Shown: positions 15,231 to 20,755 of the stretch, piece by piece
Numbering within the stretch: the stretch's first letter is position 1
Layout of the letters: every line of letters begins with the position of its first letter
Virus record (IMG/VR): IMGVR_UViG_3300009703_000110
Coordinates: 1 to 23,381 of that record
From: a virus
Strand: one strand, 5' to 3'
DNA length: 23,381 bases
The notes under the pieces: generated by a model
The model's input: only the letters and a program-made list of their open reading frames with translations
The model's database searches: none
What the model was told of the DNA's origin: nothing
Position numbers and translations under genes: made by a program

Positions 15231-15390
15231 TGTGATCACCCTGAATTGTTATGTATATACCAATCATTGTCATGATTGTCATGCCAAATGCTACTGGTAG
15301 TAAATCTCCACTTATCCACCACTCCCTGTAAGACAGAAATGATGCAATCGCAGATGCCGTTGTCTTAATTACGCATAAAAATCTAATCAT
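15217..15390 (-). CDS. 57-residue single-pass membrane protein
   Basis: A gene read from the gap upstream of the zinc-finger gene. The protein is 57 residues, starts MIRFLCVIKT and has a clear membrane segment at about 31-50 (LPVAFGMTIMTMIGIYITIQ). GAGAGG lies 4 bases before the ATG. Its ATG overlaps the stop of a 19-codon ORF (ATGA), and its end overlaps the zinc-finger gene by 14 bases. A perfect 7-bp hairpin with a 4-base loop (CAATCAT/ATGATTG, 15261-15278) lies inside the membrane-segment codons. The function is unknown; a small inner-membrane phage protein such as a superinfection or lysis accessory is possible. Confidence 0.65.
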   Translation of the reverse strand: MIRFLCVIKTTASAIASFLSYREWWISGDLLPVAFGMTIMTMIGIYITIQGDHNDMQ

Positions 15391-15446
15391 AAAACCTCTC
15401 TTGTGTTTGTGGGGGAATTATGTCGGCTTCCCCCTTGCCATGTCAT
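15387..15446 (-). CDS. Possible 19-codon ORF in an overlapping chain
   Basis: The frame MTWQGGSRHNSPTNTREVL starts in an ATGA overlap with the 32-residue ORF upstream and ends in an ATGA overlap with the 57-residue membrane gene. It spans a hairpin, GGGGGAA (15411-15417) with TTCCCCC (15428-15434). It may be a coupling peptide that carries ribosomes to the membrane gene; the exact double overlap is the only evidence. Confidence 0.35.
   Translation of the reverse strand: MTWQGGSRHNSPTNTREVL
15411..15434. repeat. 7-bp GC-rich hairpin
   Basis: GGGGGAA (15411-15417) and TTCCCCC (15428-15434) form a perfect stem with a 10-base loop, lying inside the tiny overlapping ORFs upstream of the 57-residue membrane gene. 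Confidence 0.65.
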
Positions 15447-15541
15447 CGCTTGTGTGCCTGTGTGAAAGCCTCACCATATTCATGGATATATCCATGAGTT
15501 AATCTCATGGAATCTATTGCTTTCACACAGTAAGCACGCAT
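15443..15541 (-). CDS. Possible 32-residue ORF coded within a hairpin
   Basis: The frame starts MRAYCVKAIDSMRLTHG and ends HKR, 32 residues. GGGAG lies 5 bases before the ATG, a strong ribosome site, and the TGA overlaps the next ATG. Nearly the whole frame is contained in the 12-bp stem-loop at 15458-15530, so peptide and fold use the same bases. There is no recognised family. A short regulatory peptide or coupling ORF would fit; chance is possible at this size. Confidence 0.45.
   Translation of the reverse strand: MRAYCVKAIDSMRLTHGYIHEYGEAFTQAHKR
15458..15530. repeat. 12-bp stem enclosing alternative palindromes
   Basis: CTGTGTGAAAGC (15458-15469) pairs perfectly with GCTTTCACACAG (15519-15530). 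Inside are a perfect 16-bp palindrome, CATGGATATATCCATG (15481-15496), and an 8-bp stem, TCCATGAG/CTCATGGA (15491-15498/15504-15511), which cannot form together with the palindrome. This is the most elaborate fold in the zone. Confidence 0.75.
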
Positions 15542-15564
15542 ATGAACTCCCTTGTGAAGGTTAA

Positions 15565-15592
15565 CTAGGGTTGCTAACAACAGCAACCCTAG
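15565..15592 (-). terminator. Strong 11-bp stem-loop after the 159-residue gene
   Basis: CTAGGGTTGCT (15565-15575) and AGCAACCCTAG (15582-15592) form a perfect 11-bp stem with a 6-base loop, 11 bases past the stop of the minus-strand gene at 15604. The position suits a terminator or a 3' end-protecting hairpin. A U-tract is missing, so RNA stabilisation or partial termination is more likely than simple intrinsic termination. Confidence 0.5.
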
Positions 15593-15603
15593 AGGTAATA
15601 TAA

Positions 15604-16083
15604 CTACGCTAACTTCGTCAGCATAGCAACCAAGTCAGCCTTGCTCAAAGAAGCAAGGTCGATCGCAGGTTGGTCAGCCTCGCTAGACTTAAGTCTAGCA
15701 AGGTTGTTCTCGGCAGTCGCAAGTGCTTTCTTAAGCACTGGTGTAGACTTCTGTGCAAGACGAGCAGTAAGCATACTTACTGTCGCTTCTTGCTGTGCAA
15801 CTGTGCGAGTTGCTTTCGGCTTACTCGCTTTAACTTCCGACTTGGTCTGAAGACCAAGATCGGACATCTTCACAGCACGACATTGGTCGACAGTAAAACT
15901 GTCGCCACCAACAACAGCACTACCCTCGTTAGTGCCTGTCGCCATGAAAGGCAATACCTTGCCTTTACGAACAACTCCGAAGTCTTTGCCGTTTGGCAAG
16001 ACACGAAGTGGTCTTGAAGCAGTCGCAACTGCAGTTCCCGAACTGTTAATAAAATTAACAGTCACATTTGTAGATGTGTGCAT
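15604..16083 (-). CDS. Hypothetical 159-residue protein encoded by a hairpin-rich gene
   Basis: A soluble-looking protein rich in Ala, Ser, Thr, Lys and Val. The N-terminal half is strand-rich (STNVTVNFINSSGTAVATAS, then GKDFGVV). The middle is basic (KSEVKASKPKATRTVAQQ). The C-terminal half is helical (LKKALATAENNLARLKSS) and ends in a SAP-like LSKADLVAMLTKLA. AGGAG stands 5 bases before the ATG, so the gene is well supported. No family is recognised. The base composition is clearly more GC-rich than its neighbours. About a dozen short inverted repeats, most with 2-4 base loops, follow each other through the codons; examples are 15682-15699 (an 18-bp palindrome), 15836-15864 and 16042-16062. 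Synonymous choice seems bent toward RNA or DNA structure. It may be highly expressed. Confidence 0.8.
   Translation of the reverse strand: MHTSTNVTVNFINSSGTAVATASRPLRVLPNGKDFGVVRKGKVLPFMATGTNEGSAVVGGDSFTVDQCRAVKMSDLGLQTKSEVKASKPKATRTVAQQEATVSMLTARLAQKSTPVLKKALATAENNLARLKSSEADQPAIDLASLSKADLVAMLTKLA
15678..15703. repeat. Palindrome within coding sequence
   Basis: GCTAGACTTAAGTCTAGC (15682-15699) is a perfect 18-bp palindrome; with one mismatch it extends to CCT...AGG at 15678-15703. It lies in the codons of the 159-residue protein. Confidence 0.75.
15836..15864. repeat. 13-bp hairpin with 2-base loop within coding sequence
   Basis: CTTGGTCT (15841-15848) and AGACCAAG (15851-15858) flank the loop GA, and TCCGA/TCGGA extend the stem with a single bulged A at 15859. 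Confidence 0.75.
15883..15911. repeat. Hairpin with AAA loop within coding sequence
   Basis: CGACAGT (15888-15894) pairs perfectly with ACTGTCG (15898-15904) around AAA. TTGGT/ACCAA (15883-15887/15907-15911) extend it past a two-base bulge. Confidence 0.7.
15947..15966. repeat. 8-bp hairpin with 4-base loop within coding sequence
   Basis: AAAGGCAA (15947-15954) and TTGCCTTT (15959-15966) pair perfectly around TACC in the 159-residue gene. Confidence 0.7.
16042..16062. repeat. 9-bp hairpin with AAA loop near the gene start
   Basis: ACTGTTAAT (16042-16050) and ATTAACAGT (16054-16062) pair perfectly around AAA, 21 bases inside the minus-strand start codon at 16083. Confidence 0.75.
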
Positions 16084-16106
16084 AATATCTCCTTGCTGTT
16101 TTCCGT

Positions 16107-16126
16107 CTTGAAACTAAAGTTTCAAG
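16107..16126. repeat. 9-bp hairpin with AA loop
   Basis: CTTGAAACT (16107-16115) pairs perfectly with AGTTTCAAG (16118-16126). A second, similar hairpin with an AA loop (TTGGAAC/GTTCCAA) follows at 16141-16156. Confidence 0.75.
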
Positions 16127-16180
16127 CCACACAAACGGGCTTGGAACAAGTTCCAATTTTCATCACAGCAGTTGAGGTTA

Positions 16181-16219
16181 AGGTTTTTTAAACCCTTACT
16201 TTGTAAGGGTTAAAAACCT
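16181..16219. repeat. 17-bp hairpin with TTT loop
   Basis: The left arm from 16181 (AGG...CCCTTAC) pairs with the right arm 16203-16219 (GTAAGGGTTAAAAACCT) around TTT, with two single-base bulges. Confidence 0.8.
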
Positions 16220-16300
16220 ATAAAAAATCGCCAAATCCTAGCGTGTCGGTGTGTGTTATGCGTGAAATGACAGCAAAAATCTTCCCACTCCGACAGTTCC

Positions 16301-16344
16301 TAGCTATTTTGTGATTATACTTTGTATAATCACTAAAATAGCTA
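16301..16344. repeat. 20-bp hairpin with TTT loop
   Basis: TAGCTATTTTGTGATTATAC (16301-16320) pairs with GTATAATCAC plus AAAATAGCTA (16324-16344) around TTT, with one bulged T at 16334. It is the longest stem in the window and is extremely unlikely by chance. Confidence 0.85.
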
Positions 16345-16457
16345 AGGGTTTCCAGCCTTTATCGTGTGCCTCTGTGTGTTCATGTGTGTGTAGACAACAT
16401 ACCACCCCCAACACTATAAGTGTTGTAATGACAGCGTTTTCATGTGTGTAAGCCGTA

Positions 16458-16487
16458 TTTTCACCTCTTGCAAGGCAAGAGTGAAAA
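16458..16487. repeat. 13-bp hairpin with AAG loop
   Basis: TTTTCACCTCTTGC (16458-16471) pairs with GCAAGAGTGAAAA (16475-16487) with one bulged C. Confidence 0.75.
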
Positions 16488-16498
16488 CTTCCAGAAAC

Positions 16499-16531
16499 CT
16501 TGTATACAACCTTAAAAAGGTTGTATCCAAG
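16499..16531. repeat. 15-bp hairpin with AAA loop
   Basis: CTTGTATACAACCTT (16499-16513) pairs with AAGGTTGTATCCAAG (16517-16531) with one mismatch. The next hairpin, ACAAAAACCT/AGGTTTTTGT, lies at 16554-16574. Confidence 0.75.
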
Positions 16532-16708
16532 TGCAGAAAACCTAGCAATTACAACAAAAACCTAAGGTTTTTGTGTGTAAAGGTCGAGGTTGCAAAACAT
16601 GGGGGGGCGTGGTACCCAACCCGCCTTGCACGAGTGCCACGTTGCTGTTCGGTACTCACATAAAATTCTGCAGAAATGAAAATGTCTGTATTGTAAAGGA
16701 GACACTTA

Positions 16709-16951
16709 ATGTCAGTAACTAACATAGAAAAAAAATTTAAACCTGCAAAAATAAGTCCAGAAGTTTTTGCCAAAGCTATACAGTCTTTAGATTTGTCTAC
16801 AATATCTGATCCAGATAAAAGACAACGTGCAATTATTGAAAGAGTATTTAAAATAATGGCAGAAGAGTTAAAAGATCCTAAAGAAAGAAAAAATTTAAAA
16901 GAGGAATTAAAAAAATTAGAATATTATAAAAAACAATTAGGATTATCATGA
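16709..16951 (+). CDS. Small helical protein, possible small terminase subunit
   Basis: An 80-residue, strongly helical and charged protein directly before the terminase large subunit, which it overlaps in ATGA. Residues about 17-45 (SPEVFAKAIQSLDLSTIS, then KRQRAIIERVFKIM) and the Lys/Glu-rich C-terminus suggest a helix bundle with an oligomerising tail. By position it may be the small terminase or an accessory DNA-recognition protein. It is short for a TerS and shows no HTH that I can call with confidence. AAGGAG lies 7 bases before the ATG. Confidence 0.8.
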   Translation: MSVTNIEKKFKPAKISPEVFAKAIQSLDLSTISDPDKRQRAIIERVFKIMAEELKDPKERKNLKEELKKLEYYKKQLGLS

Positions 16952-18489
16952 TAACAAAGCAAGAAGCAGCTAAGAGATTATTGTCTCTTAGAAATGCTGA
17001 AGAAACATTTGCTGGATTTGTAAAACTTCATCACCCTAAATTTAATCTAGCTAGTTTTCAAATAGACTTAATAAATAAATTGGATGCAGTTGAGCGAGGT
17101 AAAATTAAAAGACTAATGATAAACATGCCACCACGTCATGGTAAATCATTCTTAGCGTCTTGTCTTTTCCCTGTATATTATGTGGGTAGAAATCCTGAAC
17201 GTGCAGTCATGTGTGTTACATATAACTCAGAGTTATCTATGACTTTTGGAAGACAAGTAAGACAGTATGCTAAAGATCCTAATACATCACAAGCATTTGG
17301 TGGTTTAGAATTATCAGCTGACTCTCGTGCAGTTGATCATTGGGGTACATCTCAAGGTGGTGTTTATTATTCTATTGGTTTAGGTGGAACAACTACTGGT
17401 AGACGTGCAAACTTACTTATCATTGATGATCCAATCAAATCACGTGAAGATGCAGACTCAGCAATACAAAGAAATAAAGTATGGGATTATTATGTTGCCT
17501 CATTATTAACTCGTTTACAACCATTAGATGATCAGCAGCCAGCTGTTATATGTATAGCTACTAGATGGCACCCTGATGATTTATGTGGAAGAATACAAAA
17601 ACAAGAAGATTGGTATGAGTGGGAGCATGTAAACTTTCCAGCTATTATAGAAAAAGAATCTAAAGATGAAATACGTAATCCAGAGTATGCACACTTACCA
17701 CTAAGTAAAGTATCTAGATATAAAAGATATATGAAGGTTAAAAAAGAATATCCTCTGTGGGAAGAAAGATTTCCTATGGCTGACTTGCGTAAAATGGAAA
17801 AATTAAATCCTCGTGAGTTTGCTGCACTCTATCAACAGTCACCATATATTAAAGGTGGTAATATGATAAAAACAGAATGGTGGAAATATTATAATACAGA
17901 AGACATAGATATAGAAAAGTTTCCAACAATAATAATAGCCTGTGACACAGCATTTAAAAAAACAACAACAGCAGATTATTCTGTTGCTGTAGTAGCTGGA
18001 TTAGATAATCAAGGTGATATCTATATTATAGATATAAAAAGAGGTAGATGGGATTTTCCTGAGCTAAAAAGAAAACTAATAAATATGAATACAAAATGGC
18101 GTGGCAAAGGATTGAGAGGTATACATATAGAGGATAAAGCTTCGGGACAATCACTCATACAAGAATTAAAAAATCAATCTGGTTTAGCAGTTATACCATA
18201 CAAAGTATCAGTAGATAAGGTATCTCGTGTAGCAGCAATTACAGACTTAATAGAAGGTGGTAGAGTATTCTTAAACAAAACAGCTACTTGGTTAGATGAC
18301 TTTTTAGAAGAATCTGTTGGTTTCCCTAATGGATCACATGATGACCAAATAGATGCATTAACAATAGCATTAGATAAACTATCTCGTATGTCATTTAATG
18401 CTGGTGAATTAGAGACGTTACCAATTACATCTCATGGATCATTACAGTCTGAAATGGGAAAAACTGATTGGCAAGGATGGGGAGAATAG
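16948..18489 (+). CDS. terL: Terminase large subunit
   Basis: A 513-residue packaging motor. N-terminal ATPase: Walker A PPRHGKS at 61-67, Walker B LLIIDD at 156-161 and a coupling-motif-like CIATRWH at 202-208. C-terminal RNase H-like nuclease: Asp333 in IIACDTAF, the GIHIEDKASG block (391-400) and the SHDDQIDA block (463-470) supply the acidic metal ligands. The length is normal for the family. It would cut concatemers and pump DNA into the prohead through the portal encoded next. Starts in ATGA overlap with the upstream small gene and ends in TAG, followed by a 10-base word that recurs after the tail-fibre stop. Confidence 0.96.
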   Translation: MITKQEAAKRLLSLRNAEETFAGFVKLHHPKFNLASFQIDLINKLDAVERGKIKRLMINMPPRHGKSFLASCLFPVYYVGRNPERAVMCVTYNSELSMTFGRQVRQYAKDPNTSQAFGGLELSADSRAVDHWGTSQGGVYYSIGLGGTTTGRRANLLIIDDPIKSREDADSAIQRNKVWDYYVASLLTRLQPLDDQQPAVICIATRWHPDDLCGRIQKQEDWYEWEHVNFPAIIEKESKDEIRNPEYAHLPLSKVSRYKRYMKVKKEYPLWEERFPMADLRKMEKLNPREFAALYQQSPYIKGGNMIKTEWWKYYNTEDIDIEKFPTIIIACDTAFKKTTTADYSVAVVAGLDNQGDIYIIDIKRGRWDFPELKRKLINMNTKWRGKGLRGIHIEDKASGQSLIQELKNQSGLAVIPYKVSVDKVSRVAAITDLIEGGRVFLNKTATWLDDFLEESVGFPNGSHDDQIDALTIALDKLSRMSFNAGELETLPITSHGSLQSEMGKTDWQGWGE

Positions 18490-18496
18490 GGACGAC
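18487..18496 (+). repeat. TAGGGACGAC repeat, copy 1 (at the TerL stop)
   Basis: The TAG stop codon of the TerL gene begins the 10-base word TAGGGACGAC. The same word begins at the TAG stop of the tail-fibre gene (22486-22495). I saw no third copy. It may mark a late promoter, a processing site or a rearrangement junction. Confidence 0.55.
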
Positions 18497-18542
18497 ATAC
18501 TTATAGATTTTCTTCTATGTGTAACAATACTGTTGGAGTTTT

Positions 18543-20471
18543 ATGGTAGCAAATAATTATATCGGTGGAAATTACCGAGACATCAAAATCGATGCTGAAT
18601 CTAATGTAGTTGTAGATTTATCTAGACATATAAATAAACTACAAAATTATGAAGATATATCTTCTGACTTAAATGACGAAGAAGAAAATAAAATAGTACA
18701 ATATGTGAAAGCTATGGTTGATATGTCTCACGACAAAATCAAAAATAGATATGATCACTGGAGAGAAGCTGACATGGCACATGATGTTTATGTCAAACCA
18801 TCATCAACAAAATTTAGAGAAAAAGCAGTTATAGCAGATACACGTGCAGTAGCTGACACAGTTACAACATATTTAATGTCAGCATTAGCTGGTAGAAACC
18901 CCATGTTTATGTTGGAAGGTTTAAATCGTAAATCAAGAAAAGTAGCTGCAGTATTAGAAAGAGTTTTACATCAACACATGAGACGTACAGCAGGTGAAGC
19001 AAGAATGGCACAAATGTTACTTGACTCTGTACGTTATGGTTTTGCACCAACAAAAATAGTTTGGGATAGTAAATTTAATCAATCAAAAATAGTTAACTTC
19101 GATCCAAGACGTGTGTTTCCTGATCCTCGTGTACAATGGGGTGATTGGGAAAACATGCAATATATAGTATGCTCTGACTTTCAATCATACAATGCATTAG
19201 TACAATCAGGATTATATCCTAAACTAAAAAAATATCCTGGATTAAGAAGTATATCTCCAATGAAAAATTCTTGGAACGCACATAGATTTCAACAAGAAAA
19301 AGGAAGAGGATTATCTATTGATCCAGCAGAGTCATTACAAAAAAGTAATACAACACAAGGATCATTTTTTACATTAGGTGATGCAAGGATGGTAGATGAA
19401 GCATGGATAAAATTATCTGGTGCAGAAATAAATATACCATCAATAGAAACTATATATTTAGTTGTTGCTATACTTGATGAACAAGTATGTGTAAGATTTC
19501 AACTTAACCCTTATGGTCAACAGTTACCATTTGCTTTTGGTGGATTATTTCAAGATTCACATAAAACTTATGGACAAAGCCTGTATGATATATTGTTACC
19601 CCTACATGATATCGCTACGTGGTTGCTTAGATCACGTATCGATAACGTACAGGCAGCATTAAATAATTTAATATTTGTTGATCCTACACAAGTATCAGTT
19701 CCTGATTTAGTAGATAGAAATCCTTATGGTATTGTTCGTACATTACCTGGAACAAAACCAGGCGATGGTGTTTTCATAGCACAAGTTCCAGATGTAACTA
19801 AAGGTCACTGGAATGATATTGGTCAATTAGGAGAATTAAAACAAAGACTGTCTGCTGCATCAGATGCACAACAAGGTATGCCTACTGGTGAAGTTCGTAC
19901 AGCTACAGAGATTGCTCGCCTAACGCAGTTAGGCTCACAACGACTAGGTGGATTAGCTCGTATAATGTCAGCAACTACAGTACGACCAATGGCTCGTATG
20001 ATGATTGCAAATATACAAGATGCATTAGCTTATGATGGATCTATAAAGATGGACCCATATAATATGCCTACTCAATTAGCTGACATGGTGGACGATGGAT
20101 ACATTGATTTCAGTGTACAAGATTTACAAGGTGATATTGACTATTTAGTTATTGATGGCTCATTACCTATTGAACCAACTAGAAACGCAGAGACATGGAT
20201 GAACATGTTGAAGGTTATGGGAGAGACAGGATTGAATATGGAATACAACACAGCTAAAATTGCTGAAGAAGCAATACGTGCAATGGGTATATCTGACTTA
20301 GATCAATTCCGTATTTCTAAGGAACAACAAGCTCAGGGTCCAACACCATCTCAACAAATGTCATTGATGGAAAAAATGCGTGGTGCTTCTGTACAACCAA
20401 ATGAAGATGTTCAACGTGAAGTAGAAGCTGGTAATCTAATACCATTAACAAAACAAATGGGAGGAAGATAA
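18543..20471 (+). CDS. Portal protein
   Basis: A 642-residue protein directly after TerL, the usual place for the portal. The sequence fits head-tail connectors of podovirus-like marine phages. An N-terminal helical part (about 40-70) leads to ADTRAVADTVTTYLMSALAG (about 98-117). A core with YGFAPTKIVWD and DPRRVFPDPRVQWGDW (about 160-200) and a long helical C-terminal region with LGELKQRLSAASDAQQGMPTGEVRTATEIARL (about 430-460, in parts) follow. The last part is Gln/Met-rich. The portal forms the dodecameric DNA gate. GGAG lies 4 bases before the ATG. Its stop overlaps the next start (TAATG). Confidence 0.88.
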   Translation: MVANNYIGGNYRDIKIDAESNVVVDLSRHINKLQNYEDISSDLNDEEENKIVQYVKAMVDMSHDKIKNRYDHWREADMAHDVYVKPSSTKFREKAVIADTRAVADTVTTYLMSALAGRNPMFMLEGLNRKSRKVAAVLERVLHQHMRRTAGEARMAQMLLDSVRYGFAPTKIVWDSKFNQSKIVNFDPRRVFPDPRVQWGDWENMQYIVCSDFQSYNALVQSGLYPKLKKYPGLRSISPMKNSWNAHRFQQEKGRGLSIDPAESLQKSNTTQGSFFTLGDARMVDEAWIKLSGAEINIPSIETIYLVVAILDEQVCVRFQLNPYGQQLPFAFGGLFQDSHKTYGQSLYDILLPLHDIATWLLRSRIDNVQAALNNLIFVDPTQVSVPDLVDRNPYGIVRTLPGTKPGDGVFIAQVPDVTKGHWNDIGQLGELKQRLSAASDAQQGMPTGEVRTATEIARLTQLGSQRLGGLARIMSATTVRPMARMMIANIQDALAYDGSIKMDPYNMPTQLADMVDDGYIDFSVQDLQGDIDYLVIDGSLPIEPTRNAETWMNMLKVMGETGLNMEYNTAKIAEEAIRAMGISDLDQFRISKEQQAQGPTPSQQMSLMEKMRGASVQPNEDVQREVEAGNLIPLTKQMGGR

Positions 20472-20755
20472 TGGCTGAAACAATTGCTAATGCAGAAGTG
20501 TTAGAAAAAAATATAGATGCAAAAACTAGAGACTTTGTAAAATCTTTAAACAAAGAAACTATAGATGCAAACACAAAAAAAATTTTAGAATTAACTGCAG
20601 AAGTTGCTGCATTAAATAATAAATTAGAAAATTTGAAAGAAACAATACCAGTTATATTTAAAGGATTGGTTGATCAACCACTTAGTGAATTTAAAAGAAA
20701 AGTCACAAAAGGTGACGTAATAAGATTTATGAAAAAAATGGGATGGAGTGAATAA
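20471..20755 (+). CDS. Small coiled-coil protein
   Basis: A 94-residue helical protein between portal and tail fibre, joined to both by TAATG overlaps. Residues about 38-60 form a clear heptad-like stretch (ILELTAEVAALNNKLENLKETI), followed by a basic C-terminal segment (EFKRKVTKGDVIRFMKKMGW). It could be a virion assembly factor or chaperone for the fibre; I do not recognise a family. Confidence 0.8.
   Translation: MAETIANAEVLEKNIDAKTRDFVKSLNKETIDANTKKILELTAEVAALNNKLENLKETIPVIFKGLVDQPLSEFKRKVTKGDVIRFMKKMGWSE

Larger units (their letters stand above)
16084..16708. other. 625-base non-coding region with a tandem array of hairpins
   Basis: This divergent gap between the leftward 159-residue gene and the rightward packaging genes holds no convincing ORF; a 73-codon plus frame (16442-16663) has no ribosome site and runs through hairpins. 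At least eight stem-loops follow one another: 16107-16126, 16141-16156, 16181-16219, 16301-16344, 16409-16425, 16458-16487, 16499-16531 and 16554-16574. Most have loops of 1-3 bases, separated by GTGTGT-type words and twice by ATGACAGC (near 16268 and 16428). A run of seven G is at 16601-16607. Promoters for both directions must lie here, and a packaging or origin site may too, but none is clear. Confidence 0.75.

Noticed and set aside
14601-16574. CRISPR array or integron attC-type array as an explanation for the hairpins
   Set aside because: The stems differ in sequence and spacing, there is no repeated direct unit with unique spacers, no GTTRRRY core pairs were seen, and no cas or integron integrase gene is near.
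14601-16574. A series of Rho-independent terminators
   Set aside because: Almost none of the stems is followed by a T-run on either strand, and many lie inside codons of an intact gene.
16442-16663. A 73-codon plus-strand frame in the hairpin array
   Set aside because: No ribosome site, an odd Cys/Arg-rich composition, and it crosses several stem-loops; more likely an open stretch by chance.
16595-16665. Possible tRNA-like fold near the G-run
   Set aside because: Some arms pair (CGTGG/CCACG at 16608-16641) but no acceptor, anticodon and T-arm set could be drawn.
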